DNA of 64,000 bases, from positions 44,466 to 108,465 of the forward strand of contig NZ_LUTR01000008.1 in assembly GCF_001597725.1 (NCBI RefSeq), in the 5' to 3' direction. The translations under genes were made by a program, and so were the position numbers. Below the pieces are notes generated by a model. It was given only the letters and a program-made list of their open reading frames with translations, made no database searches and was not told the origin of the DNA. This document shows positions 37,918 through 47,932 of the stretch, in pieces; the stretch's first letter is position 1, and each line of letters opens with the position of its first letter. The DNA comes from Neptuniibacter marinus (GTDB lineage Bacteria > Pseudomonadota > Gammaproteobacteria > Pseudomonadales > Balneatricaceae).

Positions 37918-38100
37918 CTTTGATTCCGTAGTTACTGAATAAGCTTATTCTAAATCTTTGTTTCTGTGTGATGCTAGTTTGAGTCGAGAATTTCATTTTA
38001 AAGGCAATTAAAGCGTAGATAGGGTCGAAATTGGTAGTGTTATATGCTTAATTTCGATAAAATACCGCACTTTTTCAAACGGTCGTCTACGATTTTTATC

Positions 38101-39195
38101 ATGGAAATTAACCCGATTCTCAATGCCTTAAAAGATATTAGCGAACGCGCGAACGAATTGCGCGGTTTTCTTGATTATGAAGGTAAAAAAGAGCGCCTAG
38201 AAGAGGTGGCTCGTGAGCTAGAAGATCCTGCTGTTTGGGATAATCCAGAAAATGCTCAACAGCTTGGTAAAGAACGCTCAGCACTTGAGATGGTTGTTGA
38301 AACAATTGACGACCTTACTGCGGGTGTTGAAGATACCCGAGACCTGCTGGATATGGCCGTCGAAGAAGATGATGAAGATACGGTCGGTGAAGTCGAAAAT
38401 GATGTGGCGGCCATGATGGAACGTCTACAGAAGCTTGAATTTCGTCGTATGTTTTCTGGTGAAGCGGATCCTAATAATGCCTTTCTGGATATTCAGTCAG
38501 GTTCAGGTGGCACAGAAGCTCAAGACTGGGCTGAGATGATGTTGCGTATGTATCTGCGCTGGGGTGAAGATAAAGGTTTTAAAACTGAATTGTTGGAGTG
38601 CTCAGCGGGTGATGTGGCGGGGATTAAATCCGCTACGATTCGTTTTCAGGGTGAATATGCATTTGGTTGGCTTCGTACAGAGACGGGTGTTCACCGTTTG
38701 GTACGAAAATCACCTTTTGATTCTGGTGGCCGTCGTCATACTTCCTTTTCTTCGGTATTTGTCTCGCCGGAGATTGACGATAACGTAGAGATCGATATTA
38801 ACCCTGCGGATCTACGTGTTGATGTTTACCGTGCCTCGGGTGCGGGTGGACAGCATGTAAACAGAACGGAATCTGCTGTACGTATTACCCATGAACCATC
38901 AGGTATTGTTGTGCAGAGTCAGAGCCAGCGTTCACAGCATCAAAACAAAGACACTTGTATGAAGCAGCTGCGTGCAAAACTCTATGAGATGGAGATGTTA
39001 AAACGCAGTGAAGCCGCGCAAGAACTAGAAGATTCAAAAGCGGATATTGGCTGGGGTAGCCAGATTCGTTCTTACGTTTTAGATGATCAGCGTATCAAGG
39101 ATCTACGTACCAATGTGCAGAGTTCCAACTGTGACAAGGTACTGGATGGCGATCTAGATCTATTTATCGAAGCAAGTTTAAAAGCTGGATTGTAA
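38101..39195 (+). CDS. prfB: peptide chain release factor 2, without programmed frameshift
   Basis: Release factor RF2 (364 residues), which ends translation at UGA and UAA. It has the SPF recognition tripeptide (RKSPFDSGG, near residue 204) and the GGQ catalytic motif at 249-251. The start at 38101 gives MEINPIL, matching RF2 proteins, though the ribosome site is weak; the open frame extends upstream to 38044. At the position of the usual internal UGA frameshift (38161-38175) the sequence reads CGC GGT TTT CTT GAT in one frame, so the autoregulatory frameshift is absent. lysS follows, the conserved pair. Confidence 0.96.
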   Translation: MEINPILNALKDISERANELRGFLDYEGKKERLEEVARELEDPAVWDNPENAQQLGKERSALEMVVETIDDLTAGVEDTRDLLDMAVEEDDEDTVGEVENDVAAMMERLQKLEFRRMFSGEADPNNAFLDIQSGSGGTEAQDWAEMMLRMYLRWGEDKGFKTELLECSAGDVAGIKSATIRFQGEYAFGWLRTETGVHRLVRKSPFDSGGRRHTSFSSVFVSPEIDDNVEIDINPADLRVDVYRASGAGGQHVNRTESAVRITHEPSGIVVQSQSQRSQHQNKDTCMKQLRAKLYEMEMLKRSEAAQELEDSKADIGWGSQIRSYVLDDQRIKDLRTNVQSSNCDKVLDGDLDLFIEASLKAGL

Positions 39196-39315
39196 ACAGA
39201 TCTCTTGAGGTTATAGCGTTTGTTACAGGGATAGGTTTTGCGCCTTAAACTCTAACAGCTAAGTTCTTCCTTTCGGGTAGGGCTATTAGTTAACAAATTT
39301 AAAGGTTTACCACCG

Positions 39316-40818
39316 ATGTCTGACAATAATCAGAAGCAAGATGAGAACCGCCTGATTGCAGAGCGCCGAGAAAAACTAAATGCGCTTCGTGAAGAGGGGA
39401 ATGCATTTCCAAATAACTTCCGTCGTGATTCTTACGCTCAGGACTTACAAGATCAGTACGGCGATAAGACTAAGGAAGAGCTGGAAGAAGCAGCGATTAC
39501 CGTTAGTATTGCTGGTCGTGTAATGCTTAATCGTGGCGCATTTGGCGTGGTTCAAGATATGACAGGCCGTGTGCAGTTTTATGTCAATAAAGAGGCGCGT
39601 AAGTTTGCTAAGCGTTTAGATCTTGGTGATATTATTGGTGTTACGGGTGTACTGCATAAGTCAGGTAAAGGTGACCTTTATGTCGATATGGGGGAATACC
39701 AGTTATTAACTAAAAACCTACGTCCACTACCGGATAAACATAAAGGTTTGCAGGATACTGAAATTCGTTACCGTCAGCGTTATGTTGATCTTATTACTAA
39801 TCAAGATTCACGTAACGTGTTTGAAATGCGTTCTAAAATTGTATCCGGTATTCGTAATTTCCTTACTGAACGTCGTTTTATTGAAGCAGAAACACCAATG
39901 CTTCAGGTTATTCCAGGTGGAGCGACTGCGCGGCCATTTATTACCCACCATAACGCACTCGATCGTGATATGTATCTTCGTATTGCACCTGAGCTTTATT
40001 TGAAGCGTTTGGTTGTGGGTGGTTTTGAACGTGTTTTTGAGATCAACCGTAACTTCCGTAACGAAGGTCTATCGACGCGTCATAACCCAGAATTCACTAT
40101 GATTGAGTTCTATCAGGCTTATGCTGACTACAATGATCTGATGGACCTAACCGAAAATATGCTGCGTACTGTGGCACAAGAGGTGTTAGGTACAACAACG
40201 ATCATCAATACGGTTCGTAATGATGAAGGTGAAGTCCTTGAAACCTTTGAATACGATCTGGCTAAGCCGTTTCAGCGTTTAAGTGTGTTTGATTCTATCT
40301 TGCATTTTAATGAAGATATCACTGCTGAAGCTCTGGCTGATGATCATGCGGCGCGTCAAATAGCTGAGCGTTTAGATATTGCAGTTAAAGATAGTTGGGG
40401 CTTAGGTAAAGTTCAGATCGAAATCTTTGAGAAAACGGTTGAACATCGCCTTCAGCAACCGACCTTTATTACTGAATACCCAACTGAGGTCTCACCGCTG
40501 GCCCGTCGTAGCGATGATAATCCGTTTGTTACAGATCGCTTTGAGTTCTTTGTTGCAGGGCGTGAGCTTGCTAATGGTTTCTCCGAGTTAAATGATTCAG
40601 AAGACCAAGCAGAGCGTTTTAGTGCTCAAGTGGCAGAAAAAGATGCAGGTGATGATGAAGCAATGCATTACGATGATGACTACATCAATGCTTTAGAATA
40701 TGGCTTACCACCGACTGCGGGGGAAGGTATTGGTATCGACCGTTTGGTCATGCTATTTACTGATTCGCCTTCGATCCGTGATGTGATTCTGTTTCCTGCC
40801 ATGCGTCCACGGACATAA
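39316..40818 (+). CDS. lysS: lysyl-tRNA synthetase, class II
   Basis: A 500-residue class II synthetase that charges tRNA-Lys. An N-terminal OB-fold anticodon-binding domain (about 65-150, [21 protein letters not shown]) is followed by the catalytic domain, with [18 protein letters not shown] (motif 2) and [12 protein letters not shown] (motif 3). It lies 120 bases after prfB, a conserved gammaproteobacterial arrangement, and is closed by a strong terminator. Confidence 0.98.
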   Translation: MSDNNQKQDENRLIAERREKLNALREEGNAFPNNFRRDSYAQDLQDQYGDKTKEELEEAAITVSIAGRVMLNRGAFGVVQDMTGRVQFYVNKEARKFAKRLDLGDIIGVTGVLHKSGKGDLYVDMGEYQLLTKNLRPLPDKHKGLQDTEIRYRQRYVDLITNQDSRNVFEMRSKIVSGIRNFLTERRFIEAETPMLQVIPGGATARPFITHHNALDRDMYLRIAPELYLKRLVVGGFERVFEINRNFRNEGLSTRHNPEFTMIEFYQAYADYNDLMDLTENMLRTVAQEVLGTTTIINTVRNDEGEVLETFEYDLAKPFQRLSVFDSILHFNEDITAEALADDHAARQIAERLDIAVKDSWGLGKVQIEIFEKTVEHRLQQPTFITEYPTEVSPLARRSDDNPFVTDRFEFFVAGRELANGFSELNDSEDQAERFSAQVAEKDAGDDEAMHYDDDYINALEYGLPPTAGEGIGIDRLVMLFTDSPSIRDVILFPAMRPRT

Positions 40819-40843
40819 TTTAAAGTCTGTTATTTAAAAGATT

Positions 40844-40870
40844 AAAAAGCCCTCGTTGAGGGCTTTTTTG
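40844..40870 (+). terminator. rho-independent terminator
   Basis: AAAAAGCCCTC (40844-40854) and GAGGGCTTTTT (40858-40868) flank a 3-base loop, with T run. It ends the prfB-lysS transcript. Confidence 0.93.
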
Positions 40871-40911
40871 TGGTTGTTTGCCGCCTTTTGTTTTATTTAA
40901 TGAGGGATATG

Positions 40912-41352
40912 ATGGCTTGGCTCTTTCCTATAAAAAAACGGATCATCCCTGGGAAACGCTGGATAAGTATTCTTAGCCGTACTTTGCATCTGGTTGGTAT
41001 TTGTGGATTGGCGGGCGCTTACTTGTATCATCAGCCTATAGGGTCTTGGCAGTTGTTTCTATATCTCACCGTTGTGAGTGGTCTGGTGATGAGCGGTTTG
41101 GAGATTTATACCGATGGCATCTGGCTTTTACAGCTTAGAGGTACGGCTATAGGTATTAAGCTGCTTTTGCTATCTACGATGATTTGGTGGTTTGAACAGC
41201 CGAATTCTAATATATATTTTTTGGTCATTATTATTTCTGGTGTAGTATCCCATGCGCCCGGTAAAGTCAGGTATTTTTCGGTTTGGCATGGCCGTGTAGT
41301 TATGAATTCGTCTATGCGTAAAGGTAAGCAACTTACAGATTGTGGGGGATAG
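40912..41352 (+). CDS. hypothetical membrane protein
   Basis: A 146-residue protein with three or four hydrophobic segments (LSRTLHLVGICGLAGAYLY, FLYLTVVSGLVMSGL, AIGIKLLLLSTMIWW, IYFLVIIISGVV) and a basic C-terminal tail (HAPGKVRYFSVWHGRVV). I place the start at the ATG 40912 because GAGGG lies 5 bases upstream; two further ATGs lie just before and the open frame starts at 40870 within the terminator. It is immediately upstream of ung. The function is unknown. Confidence 0.7.
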   Translation: MAWLFPIKKRIIPGKRWISILSRTLHLVGICGLAGAYLYHQPIGSWQLFLYLTVVSGLVMSGLEIYTDGIWLLQLRGTAIGIKLLLLSTMIWWFEQPNSNIYFLVIIISGVVSHAPGKVRYFSVWHGRVVMNSSMRKGKQLTDCGG

Positions 41353-41358
41353 GTGATT

Positions 41359-42042
41359 ATGGTCTTAGAGCGTGCGAAAAGCTGGCAGAATGTATTGTCT
41401 GATGAGTTCGATCAGTCCTATATGCAGAAGTTGAAACAGTTTTTACAAGAGCAGAAAGATCAACAGAAAGTGATCTACCCCCATTCGTCTAATTGGTTCC
41501 ATGCTTTGGAATTAACGCCGCTTGATGATGTGAAAGTCGTTATTTTGGGGCAGGACCCTTACCATCAGCCTGGACAGGCCCATGGTTTGTGTTTTTCCGT
41601 ACAGCCTGGGGTGAAAATACCTCCCTCATTGGTAAATATTTATAAAGAGTTAAAGAGCGATTTGGGTGTTGAGCCTGTTTCCCATGGCTATCTAGAAAGT
41701 TGGGCTAAGCAGGGTGTTCTGTTGCTGAATAGTGTACTGACGGTAGAGCAGGGTGCAGCCGGTTCTCATCAAGGCAAGGGCTGGGAGCATTTCACTGATA
41801 AAATCATTCAAGTTATCAATGATAGATGTGAACATGTTGTTTTTCTTTTGTGGGGAAGTTATGCGCAAAAGAAGGGGGGTTGTATTGATACAGATCGACA
41901 TTTAGTGCTTAAGGCGCCACACCCATCGCCGCTCTCTTCTTACCGAGGTTTTTTTGGTTGCAGGCACTTTAGTCAAGCGAATGAATATCTTAGGCTGCAT
42001 AAGCGTTCGATTATAACCTGGCAGCTCCCGCCTCAGGTTTAG
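41359..42042 (+). CDS. ung: uracil-DNA glycosylase
   Basis: Family 1 uracil-DNA glycosylase of 227 residues, which removes uracil from DNA to start base excision repair. The catalytic motif GQDPYHQ is at 64-70 with Asp66, and the C-terminal motif [14 protein letters not shown] provides the second active-site loop. The start ATG 41359 follows GGGGGAT; a GTG two codons earlier (41353) directly after the previous stop is also possible. The 3' end overlaps the convergent diguanylate cyclase gene by 32 bases. Confidence 0.97.
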   Translation: MVLERAKSWQNVLSDEFDQSYMQKLKQFLQEQKDQQKVIYPHSSNWFHALELTPLDDVKVVILGQDPYHQPGQAHGLCFSVQPGVKIPPSLVNIYKELKSDLGVEPVSHGYLESWAKQGVLLLNSVLTVEQGAAGSHQGKGWEHFTDKIIQVINDRCEHVVFLLWGSYAQKKGGCIDTDRHLVLKAPHPSPLSSYRGFFGCRHFSQANEYLRLHKRSIITWQLPPQV

Positions 42043-43258
42043 TAATCTCAAGTGCTAACTCTTCTTGGTAGCTGTTTGTCTCACTGTAGTAATGATGCTG
42101 CCCGCGGCCATTTTTCTTGCTGTCATACATGGCAATATCGGCATAATGAACTAGGGTTTCAAAATCCGTGGAGTCTGTAGGGGCGACGGCGGATCCTGCA
42201 CTATATCTAACATGTATATCTACGGGTGTTGTTAAAATCGGTTGTAATAATTGCTGTTGCACACGTGTAATTATGCGATTTAGTGATTCGTGAAGCTGAG
42301 TTTCACTGTCTGCTTCGATAAGAAGAATAAATTCATCGCCCGCTAAGCGAGATAAGATATCTCCCTCTCTTAATTGAGCTTTGATGGCCTTAGTAAAGTT
42401 AACAAGAACTTTATCGCCTACATTGTGACCAAACTGATCGTTAATTGGTTTGAAAAAGTCTAAATCTATGAAGGTTACGGATAGCCATTTATCTCCTCTG
42501 TTTACTTTGCTAAGCGCTTGATTAGCAAATGTTTCTAGCATTTTTCTATTAGGGATTCCCGTTAGTTGGTCTGTATGAGCAAGGGTTTTTAGCTGGGTAT
42601 ATTGTTCTGATATTTGATGATGGGCGGAGGATAATTGTTTGAGATAACGCGTTCTATTATCGGTAAAGCGCCAAACTGAATAAGCAGAAATAAAGCACAT
42701 AAAGCATATCGCAATAAATAACATAAACAAAAGTGCATTTTGTGAATGGTTTTCAGATGCGATATGTTGTTTTAATTCGACTTCAAGCAGGTCTGCGTCT
42801 TCCATAATCTGAACAAATAGAGCATCGAGTTGCTGATCTGATTTTGAGTTTTTGTCAGGAAATTGGTAGCGAACGGTTGTAATATTATGAAATTTTTGTA
42901 AAGAGTAGAGTAGCTTATTAACTTTTGCCCTTAGCTCTGCATTTTTTAGTGGGTAATAAGTGCCTTGATCATTTTTGCCGCCATCGAGTATGGCTGTGGC
43001 ATACCACTTAGCCATAGTGATGTGATGATAGACTGAGTCGATGGAGCGAACGCTATCACCTGATAGAATTTCTTCGAACCAAAGATGGGATAGGGTTGTT
43101 TCTAATTTTATTTCAATGGAGGCATCAACCCAAGGAACATATTTTTGGCTAGTGCTTTTTGAGATGACATGAATATAGAGAAGCAGCAGGATACTAAGTA
43201 TTGCGGTCATACCGATAAGTAGTAATGGTATAGTCGGGGTGTTCGTTGTTCGCTTCAT
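42011..43258 (-). CDS. membrane-bound GGDEF diguanylate cyclase
   Basis: A 415-residue protein with two membrane helices at about 11-30 and 176-195 enclosing a periplasmic sensor region (31-175). It has a cytoplasmic GGDEF domain (about 222-395). The signature reads AGDEF at 306-310, a variant found in active cyclases. The product-inhibition site RxxD is at Arg297-Asp300, at the usual five-residue distance. It should make c-di-GMP in response to a periplasmic signal. Its 3' end overlaps ung by 32 bases. Confidence 0.9.
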   Translation of the reverse strand: MKRTTNTPTIPLLLIGMTAILSILLLLYIHVISKSTSQKYVPWVDASIEIKLETTLSHLWFEEILSGDSVRSIDSVYHHITMAKWYATAILDGGKNDQGTYYPLKNAELRAKVNKLLYSLQKFHNITTVRYQFPDKNSKSDQQLDALFVQIMEDADLLEVELKQHIASENHSQNALLFMLFIAICFMCFISAYSVWRFTDNRTRYLKQLSSAHHQISEQYTQLKTLAHTDQLTGIPNRKMLETFANQALSKVNRGDKWLSVTFIDLDFFKPINDQFGHNVGDKVLVNFTKAIKAQLREGDILSRLAGDEFILLIEADSETQLHESLNRIITRVQQQLLQPILTTPVDIHVRYSAGSAVAPTDSTDFETLVHYADIAMYDSKKNGRGQHHYYSETNSYQEELALEITKPEAGAARL

Positions 43259-43352
43259 CCCCGCGCATCTCCCTTTGCGTTGTTTGATCCCATACTAGAA
43301 GTGTCTCGCTATTTGACGGCAAGGTCAACTGTTGGTATTTAATTGAGCACTT

Positions 43353-44369
43353 TTATTTGGGGAGAAAAAGCTTGGGATCTAATGTGTAAGGGAGTGTTTT
43401 TAACTCTACTGCTTGGTTATGCAGTGATAAAGCGCCTTCCTCAGCTAAATTTTTCACAATAACGGCTAAGATTCTATATCTATTTTCACCGCATTGAGCG
43501 GAAAGCACAACGCGTCCCGCATTAGGTTTATTGGGTGCTGAGATTGTTTCTCCTACTTGCGGTTCTTGATCAGTTGATACTTCAGCAAGATACATAGGCT
43601 TTTTTAGCTGTCCGCGATGCTGTAAGCGGGTAATGATCTCTTGGCCCGTATAGCAACCTTTAGTGAAACTAATGCCAGCGAAAACTTGGAAATTTGTCAT
43701 TTGAGGAATAAAGGCTTCTTGGGTTTCAGCTCTAAGATCAGGGATACCAGCATCTATCTCACTGAGGATCCAATCATTAGTTGAGCCAATCCCAACCTCT
43801 TCCGGTAACTGACGTACTATCTCTGTTACTGCATCATCGTCCATCCATATTTCAAAACGATCTCCAGGAACACGTACAATAAGGCCGTTACTTAATGAGA
43901 TGATACTATTTGTTTCACTTGGGCTATTTCCAAACCAGCGTTCTATGAGTGTTTGAGCACCTGGGCCGACTAAGCCTATTCCTGAGATTGTATGACTAAT
44001 TGCTTGAGCTTCAGCTTTGGAAAAAATCATATATTTTTGCAGGTTCGCCGTCGCGCTTTCAAAAATATCCTGGCTCATACGTAGCCAGGCTTCTTCACTG
44101 CCTGCTTTAAGTAGACGAAATAGGCTTAACATATGCCCTTTGATGTTGCAGTGTGAGCCTAGTGAGCTGCCTGTCTTGAAAGCGTTGTTAACGTCACAGC
44201 TCAGTTGTCCTTGTAAGAATTTTTCAGTCTCAGGACCTTTAATGGAAAGAACGCGTTGGTGAATAAGAGGAATAACCTGCGTTTTTTTACCGCTACTATT
44301 TAATACGCGAGTTTTATCGGCGTTAAGTTGAATTTTTTTCTCTTCAAGTAAGGTTAGTAGGTTGTTCAT
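43353..44369 (-). CDS. ygfZ: tRNA-modifying/iron-sulfur protein YgfZ
   Basis: A folate-binding protein of 338 residues, related to the T-protein of glycine cleavage, that supports maturation of some Fe-S enzymes. The signature KGCYTGQEIITRLQHRG carries the essential Cys. QGQLSCDVN near the N-terminus matches the family. It lies in a minus-strand group with psd and the sulfurtransferase, after an 88-base gap from psd. There is no Fe-S cluster motif. Confidence 0.93.
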   Translation of the reverse strand: MNNLLTLLEEKKIQLNADKTRVLNSSGKKTQVIPLIHQRVLSIKGPETEKFLQGQLSCDVNNAFKTGSSLGSHCNIKGHMLSLFRLLKAGSEEAWLRMSQDIFESATANLQKYMIFSKAEAQAISHTISGIGLVGPGAQTLIERWFGNSPSETNSIISLSNGLIVRVPGDRFEIWMDDDAVTEIVRQLPEEVGIGSTNDWILSEIDAGIPDLRAETQEAFIPQMTNFQVFAGISFTKGCYTGQEIITRLQHRGQLKKPMYLAEVSTDQEPQVGETISAPNKPNAGRVVLSAQCGENRYRILAVIVKNLAEEGALSLHNQAVELKTLPYTLDPKLFLPK

Positions 44370-44457
44370 TGTAACTCTTATACCTGTAGGTAATCGTTTA
44401 AGGTACTCAGTCTACGCCAAAAAATAGTTGAGAACAGCAGACATATTTTAAGGTTAT

Positions 44458-45345
44458 TTAATTCAGATTCTTTGATTCGTTGTTTTGTGAACCTATAGCT
44501 TCGCCCAGCTTTATGGGGCTGTTTGCCTCTAGACCTGTTTGCCAGCTGATTTTGTCTTTACCGAATAATAATATAACCGTTGAACCCAGTTTAAAACGGC
44601 CCATTTCTGCGCCTTTCTCAAGCTTGATAGGTGGGATTGTTTCATTCTTGAATGATCTGTGTTCAGGCGCTTTTAGGCGGGGTGCTTCTTGGCCCGACCA
44701 TACCGTCTCTATTCCAGCTACAATCATTGCACCTACTAATACCATTGCCATAGGGCCATGTTCGGTCTCAAAATGAGCAATCAGCCTTTCGTTGCGAGCA
44801 AATAGCTGTTCTACCCCTGCCGCCGTTGTTTGGTTTACTGAGAATAGATCACCAGGGACATAGGTTGTGTGGGTTAGTGTGCCAGCAATAGGCATGTGTA
44901 CACGGTGGTAGTCACGTGGAGAGAGGTAAATAGTGGCAAACTCGCCATCGATAAAAGGAGCGGCTATCTCGTGGTCACCACCTAAAAGGGTGGTTAAGCC
45001 GTAAGCGTGTCCTTTAGCTTGAAAGATTCGTCCATGTTCGATTTTACCTAATTGGCTAAATGCGCCATCGGCAGGACTTGTAATAACCCCCGGTGTTTGG
45101 TCAATAGGTCGAACATCATCTTTTAACGCTCGGGTAAAGAAAGCGTTAAAACTAGGGTAGTTTGTGGCAATCTCTTCCTTAGCTTCCGTCATATTGATCT
45201 GGTAGTTATTACAAAACCACTTTATAAAGCTGTTTTTTATCCAAGGGGTTGTACTGTCAGCGATTTTTCCGACCAGTCTAGATAAAAGGTGCTGAGGTAC
45301 AATATGCTGAAAAAGAATAAACAGCGTTTCTTTTAGCTTTTTCAT
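44458..45345 (-). CDS. psd: phosphatidylserine decarboxylase
   Basis: The pyruvoyl-dependent enzyme that makes phosphatidylethanolamine from phosphatidylserine at the inner membrane. It has 295 residues. The self-cleavage motif is LGST at 253-256, where cutting before Ser255 forms the pyruvoyl group, and other conserved parts are SPADG and PRDYHRVHMP. The start ATG shares one base with the stop of the sulfurtransferase gene (TAATG), so the two are coupled. Confidence 0.96.
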   Translation of the reverse strand: MKKLKETLFILFQHIVPQHLLSRLVGKIADSTTPWIKNSFIKWFCNNYQINMTEAKEEIATNYPSFNAFFTRALKDDVRPIDQTPGVITSPADGAFSQLGKIEHGRIFQAKGHAYGLTTLLGGDHEIAAPFIDGEFATIYLSPRDYHRVHMPIAGTLTHTTYVPGDLFSVNQTTAAGVEQLFARNERLIAHFETEHGPMAMVLVGAMIVAGIETVWSGQEAPRLKAPEHRSFKNETIPPIKLEKGAEMGRFKLGSTVILLFGKDKISWQTGLEANSPIKLGEAIGSQNNESKNLN

Positions 45346-46157
45346 TATTTCTCCACAGGTGTGTCAGGTAGATTACCCCATTCAAACCATGAGCCATCGT
45401 AGCAGCGAACATCCTTGAAACCTAAGTAGCGTGCCACGAAATAGGTTAAGCCAGAGCGGCGATGTGTTTGGCAGTGTGTAATGATTGTTTTCTCTGGGGT
45501 TATGCCCTGTTCTTTAAGTGCAGCTAATAATGTATTAGCTGGTTTAAGCCGAAGATTATCTTCGCTAATAAGGCAATCTGTCCATTCAAAGTGGTGTGCT
45601 CCTGGAATATGCCCTCCTTTTGCGGCATTGATCACCTTTTCACCAGTATATTCTGGGTAACTTCGGGCATCCCATATAGCTAGATTCGGGTCTTGTAGAT
45701 GTTGGGTTATAAACTCGACGTCAGCGATTAGTTTTGGGTTGATACTAATTTTGTAAGTGGAAGCTTTTGCTTGATTAACTGCTGTTTCAAGCGGAAGTGC
45801 TTCTGTTGTCCAGCTGGTTATCTGCCCATTAAGCATTGAGCAGTTGTTGTGCCCAATAATATTTAAACTCCATATAAATCTGCCTGCCAGCGCTCCTTTC
45901 TGATCGTCATATGCGACTACAAGGCTTTTCTCTGTTAAGCCTATTGCCTTACATAGTTGTTGGAGTTGGTCGTTAGATGGCAGCTTGTTCGGAACAGGAG
46001 GCTGTCCAGAAAGTAAAGAGGAGGGTGATAGATTAATAGCGTTTGGAATGTGCCCTTTTAAATAATTTTCTTCGCTAGAGAGATCAACAATTAATAGATC
46101 TGGATTATTGAGGTGTTGATGTAGTTCAGAAGCCTCAATCAATAGGGGCAGTGTCAT
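45345..46157 (-). CDS. thiosulfate/mercaptopyruvate sulfurtransferase (tandem rhodanese)
   Basis: A 270-residue sulfurtransferase with two rhodanese domains. The second domain has the catalytic Cys229 in a CQTHRR loop, which is closer to thiosulfate sulfurtransferases than to the CGSGVTA loop of mercaptopyruvate enzymes. The N-terminal domain is inactive-looking. It is located between psd and the HDOD gene, an association commonly seen in Pseudomonas-type genomes. The physiological sulfur donor is unknown. Confidence 0.9.
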   Translation of the reverse strand: MTLPLLIEASELHQHLNNPDLLIVDLSSEENYLKGHIPNAINLSPSSLLSGQPPVPNKLPSNDQLQQLCKAIGLTEKSLVVAYDDQKGALAGRFIWSLNIIGHNNCSMLNGQITSWTTEALPLETAVNQAKASTYKISINPKLIADVEFITQHLQDPNLAIWDARSYPEYTGEKVINAAKGGHIPGAHHFEWTDCLISEDNLRLKPANTLLAALKEQGITPEKTIITHCQTHRRSGLTYFVARYLGFKDVRCYDGSWFEWGNLPDTPVEK

Positions 46158-46269
46158 TGTGGTCGCTCCAAAAACTGATTAGAAAAAAGGATAATACTGG
46201 GTTGGTTTAGCGCTGGAAAGCGGGTTATATGGATATTTATAACAAACCAACCTGCTGTAATTATTGAAA

Positions 46270-47886
46270 CTAGGTTTTTATTTTTTGTAAGTTGGCGGTT
46301 GCCGCAGAGCATAAGTGTTTGAATAGCTCATAATGAAATTCAGATATTTCGGTGCCTGCCATATCATAATCTGCATGGATAATAGCGAGTGGTGCTTTGT
46401 TAGAGAATATGGACATGAGCAAGAAGCCGTTGGGACTTCCCCAGTTGTGATAAGTTTCCGGTAGCATAGGCAGCAGCTGCTCTTTGTTGGTTGGCTTTAT
46501 CCAGATGCAGGCAGGCTTATCTCTTAGCTTTTTAAAAAGACTCGGGACTTCAAGATCATATTTAAAGCTATGGATAGGGTGCTCATCGGTAAAGCCAACG
46601 CTGAGTGCTGTTTTGAGAGAGCGAGCTTTATGGTTTATGAGTAATAGCGCCACACGATTAAACCCTAGACCTTTGTTTAATCCCTGAGTCAGTACGCGTA
46701 GAATGTGCTTAGGTTGAGTATAGGCATCGTACCCTTTTGAAAAACGCTCAGATATTTGGTCATAAAGAAATTTGTCTAAAAATTCGGGTTTTGTTTTTGT
46801 GTTAGGCGCTGAAGTGTTGCGTTTTTTGGGAGAGGAAGGCTCGATAATAGTGGGGCTGATGGCTGGCATTAAACTACAAAGTAGCTTTTCTTCTTTAGAA
46901 GATATGCGGTAGTTGATCGTTTCGTTTGATGGAAGTAATAGCATCTCTGCAGCGAGAGCCATAGTACCTGCTACATGAAATGTGCGTGATGAATGGGCGC
47001 AGGTCATATGTAAACTATTGGTCGTTTCTGCAATTTCAGCTTTTAAATAATCATTAATAATGTCGATTATTTTCATTGATTTGGTGCTGTTCCAGCCGAA
47101 ACTGGTCGTTAATGCTATCCAGTTGGATAGTTTTACAGGGAAAAACTTCTCTTGTACTAGATGGTTGATTTCGCGAAGGCTCTCTGCACTTAAACGTGGA
47201 TCGCCTAATGCTCTTTGATGGAGTTGTGCCAAGGTTTTCTTATTGGGGGACGTTTCATGCTCTAAGCTGGTGACAGCTAATTCTGAAATCCCCCAGCTCT
47301 CAATGAGACCGCGGGATATCTCTTGCACAGTGCAGCCGAGAATATCGGTTTCAGCCAAGACTACGTCGATCTGTTCCTCTCGTATCTTTATCTGAATTTG
47401 GCTCATATGTAAGGCTGCATGTTGCCAGAGAAACCAATGCCCTACGCCATAAAAGAGAGAAGCCAGATAGGTTTCTTCTGCAAATAGTGTACTTTTTCGC
47501 GCTAACCAAGCTTGAGCTTGAGAGGCTGCATGGTGGCTAACTGATATATAGCGGAAGTACATTTTTTGCGCAACGCTTGAAGGGTTTAGTCTTAGCGGGG
47601 TTATTGTTTCGGAAACCGCTGCAATATTATCTAGCCCCAATGAGCTAATAGCATGGTCAAGACTTGTGACTTTTGAGTCGACCTTGTTATGAAGTTCAGC
47701 GGCTTTACGTACCATGTGCAAAGAGAGGACAGGATCCAATTTTATTATCTTTTTCAGATCTTGTAAGGGGACTGAAGCATCACGTAACTTGCGTTGTAGT
47801 CGGCGAAGTACACTGTTTCTTACAGGCAAAGGGCGGTCTTTTAGGTAGCTAACCCAAGACTCTGCACCGTATGGAAAATTCGACAT
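46270..47886 (-). CDS. HDOD-GAF domain protein
   Basis: A signalling protein of 538 residues. The HDOD domain occupies roughly residues 20-215 (PVRNSVLRRLQRKLRD, then LHMVRKAAELHN and LDHAISSLGLDNI). A linker of about 100 residues is followed by a C-terminal GAF-like domain at about 375-535 (FNRVALLLINHKARSL). It lacks the HD-GYP residues, so it is probably a regulatory scaffold rather than a hydrolase. It lies upstream of the sulfurtransferase/psd genes and after rsgA on the minus strand. Confidence 0.85.
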   Translation of the reverse strand: MSNFPYGAESWVSYLKDRPLPVRNSVLRRLQRKLRDASVPLQDLKKIIKLDPVLSLHMVRKAAELHNKVDSKVTSLDHAISSLGLDNIAAVSETITPLRLNPSSVAQKMYFRYISVSHHAASQAQAWLARKSTLFAEETYLASLFYGVGHWFLWQHAALHMSQIQIKIREEQIDVVLAETDILGCTVQEISRGLIESWGISELAVTSLEHETSPNKKTLAQLHQRALGDPRLSAESLREINHLVQEKFFPVKLSNWIALTTSFGWNSTKSMKIIDIINDYLKAEIAETTNSLHMTCAHSSRTFHVAGTMALAAEMLLLPSNETINYRISSKEEKLLCSLMPAISPTIIEPSSPKKRNTSAPNTKTKPEFLDKFLYDQISERFSKGYDAYTQPKHILRVLTQGLNKGLGFNRVALLLINHKARSLKTALSVGFTDEHPIHSFKYDLEVPSLFKKLRDKPACIWIKPTNKEQLLPMLPETYHNWGSPNGFLLMSIFSNKAPLAIIHADYDMAGTEISEFHYELFKHLCSAATANLQKIKT

Positions 47887-47932
47887 TTCTACTACGCCTT
47901 TGTTTGCTGATTATTTATAATTCTAACTGCAT

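Noticed and set aside
39196..39315. Riboswitch or leader before lysS
   Set aside because: The 120-base gap has no long hairpin-terminator structure or recognisable aptamer.
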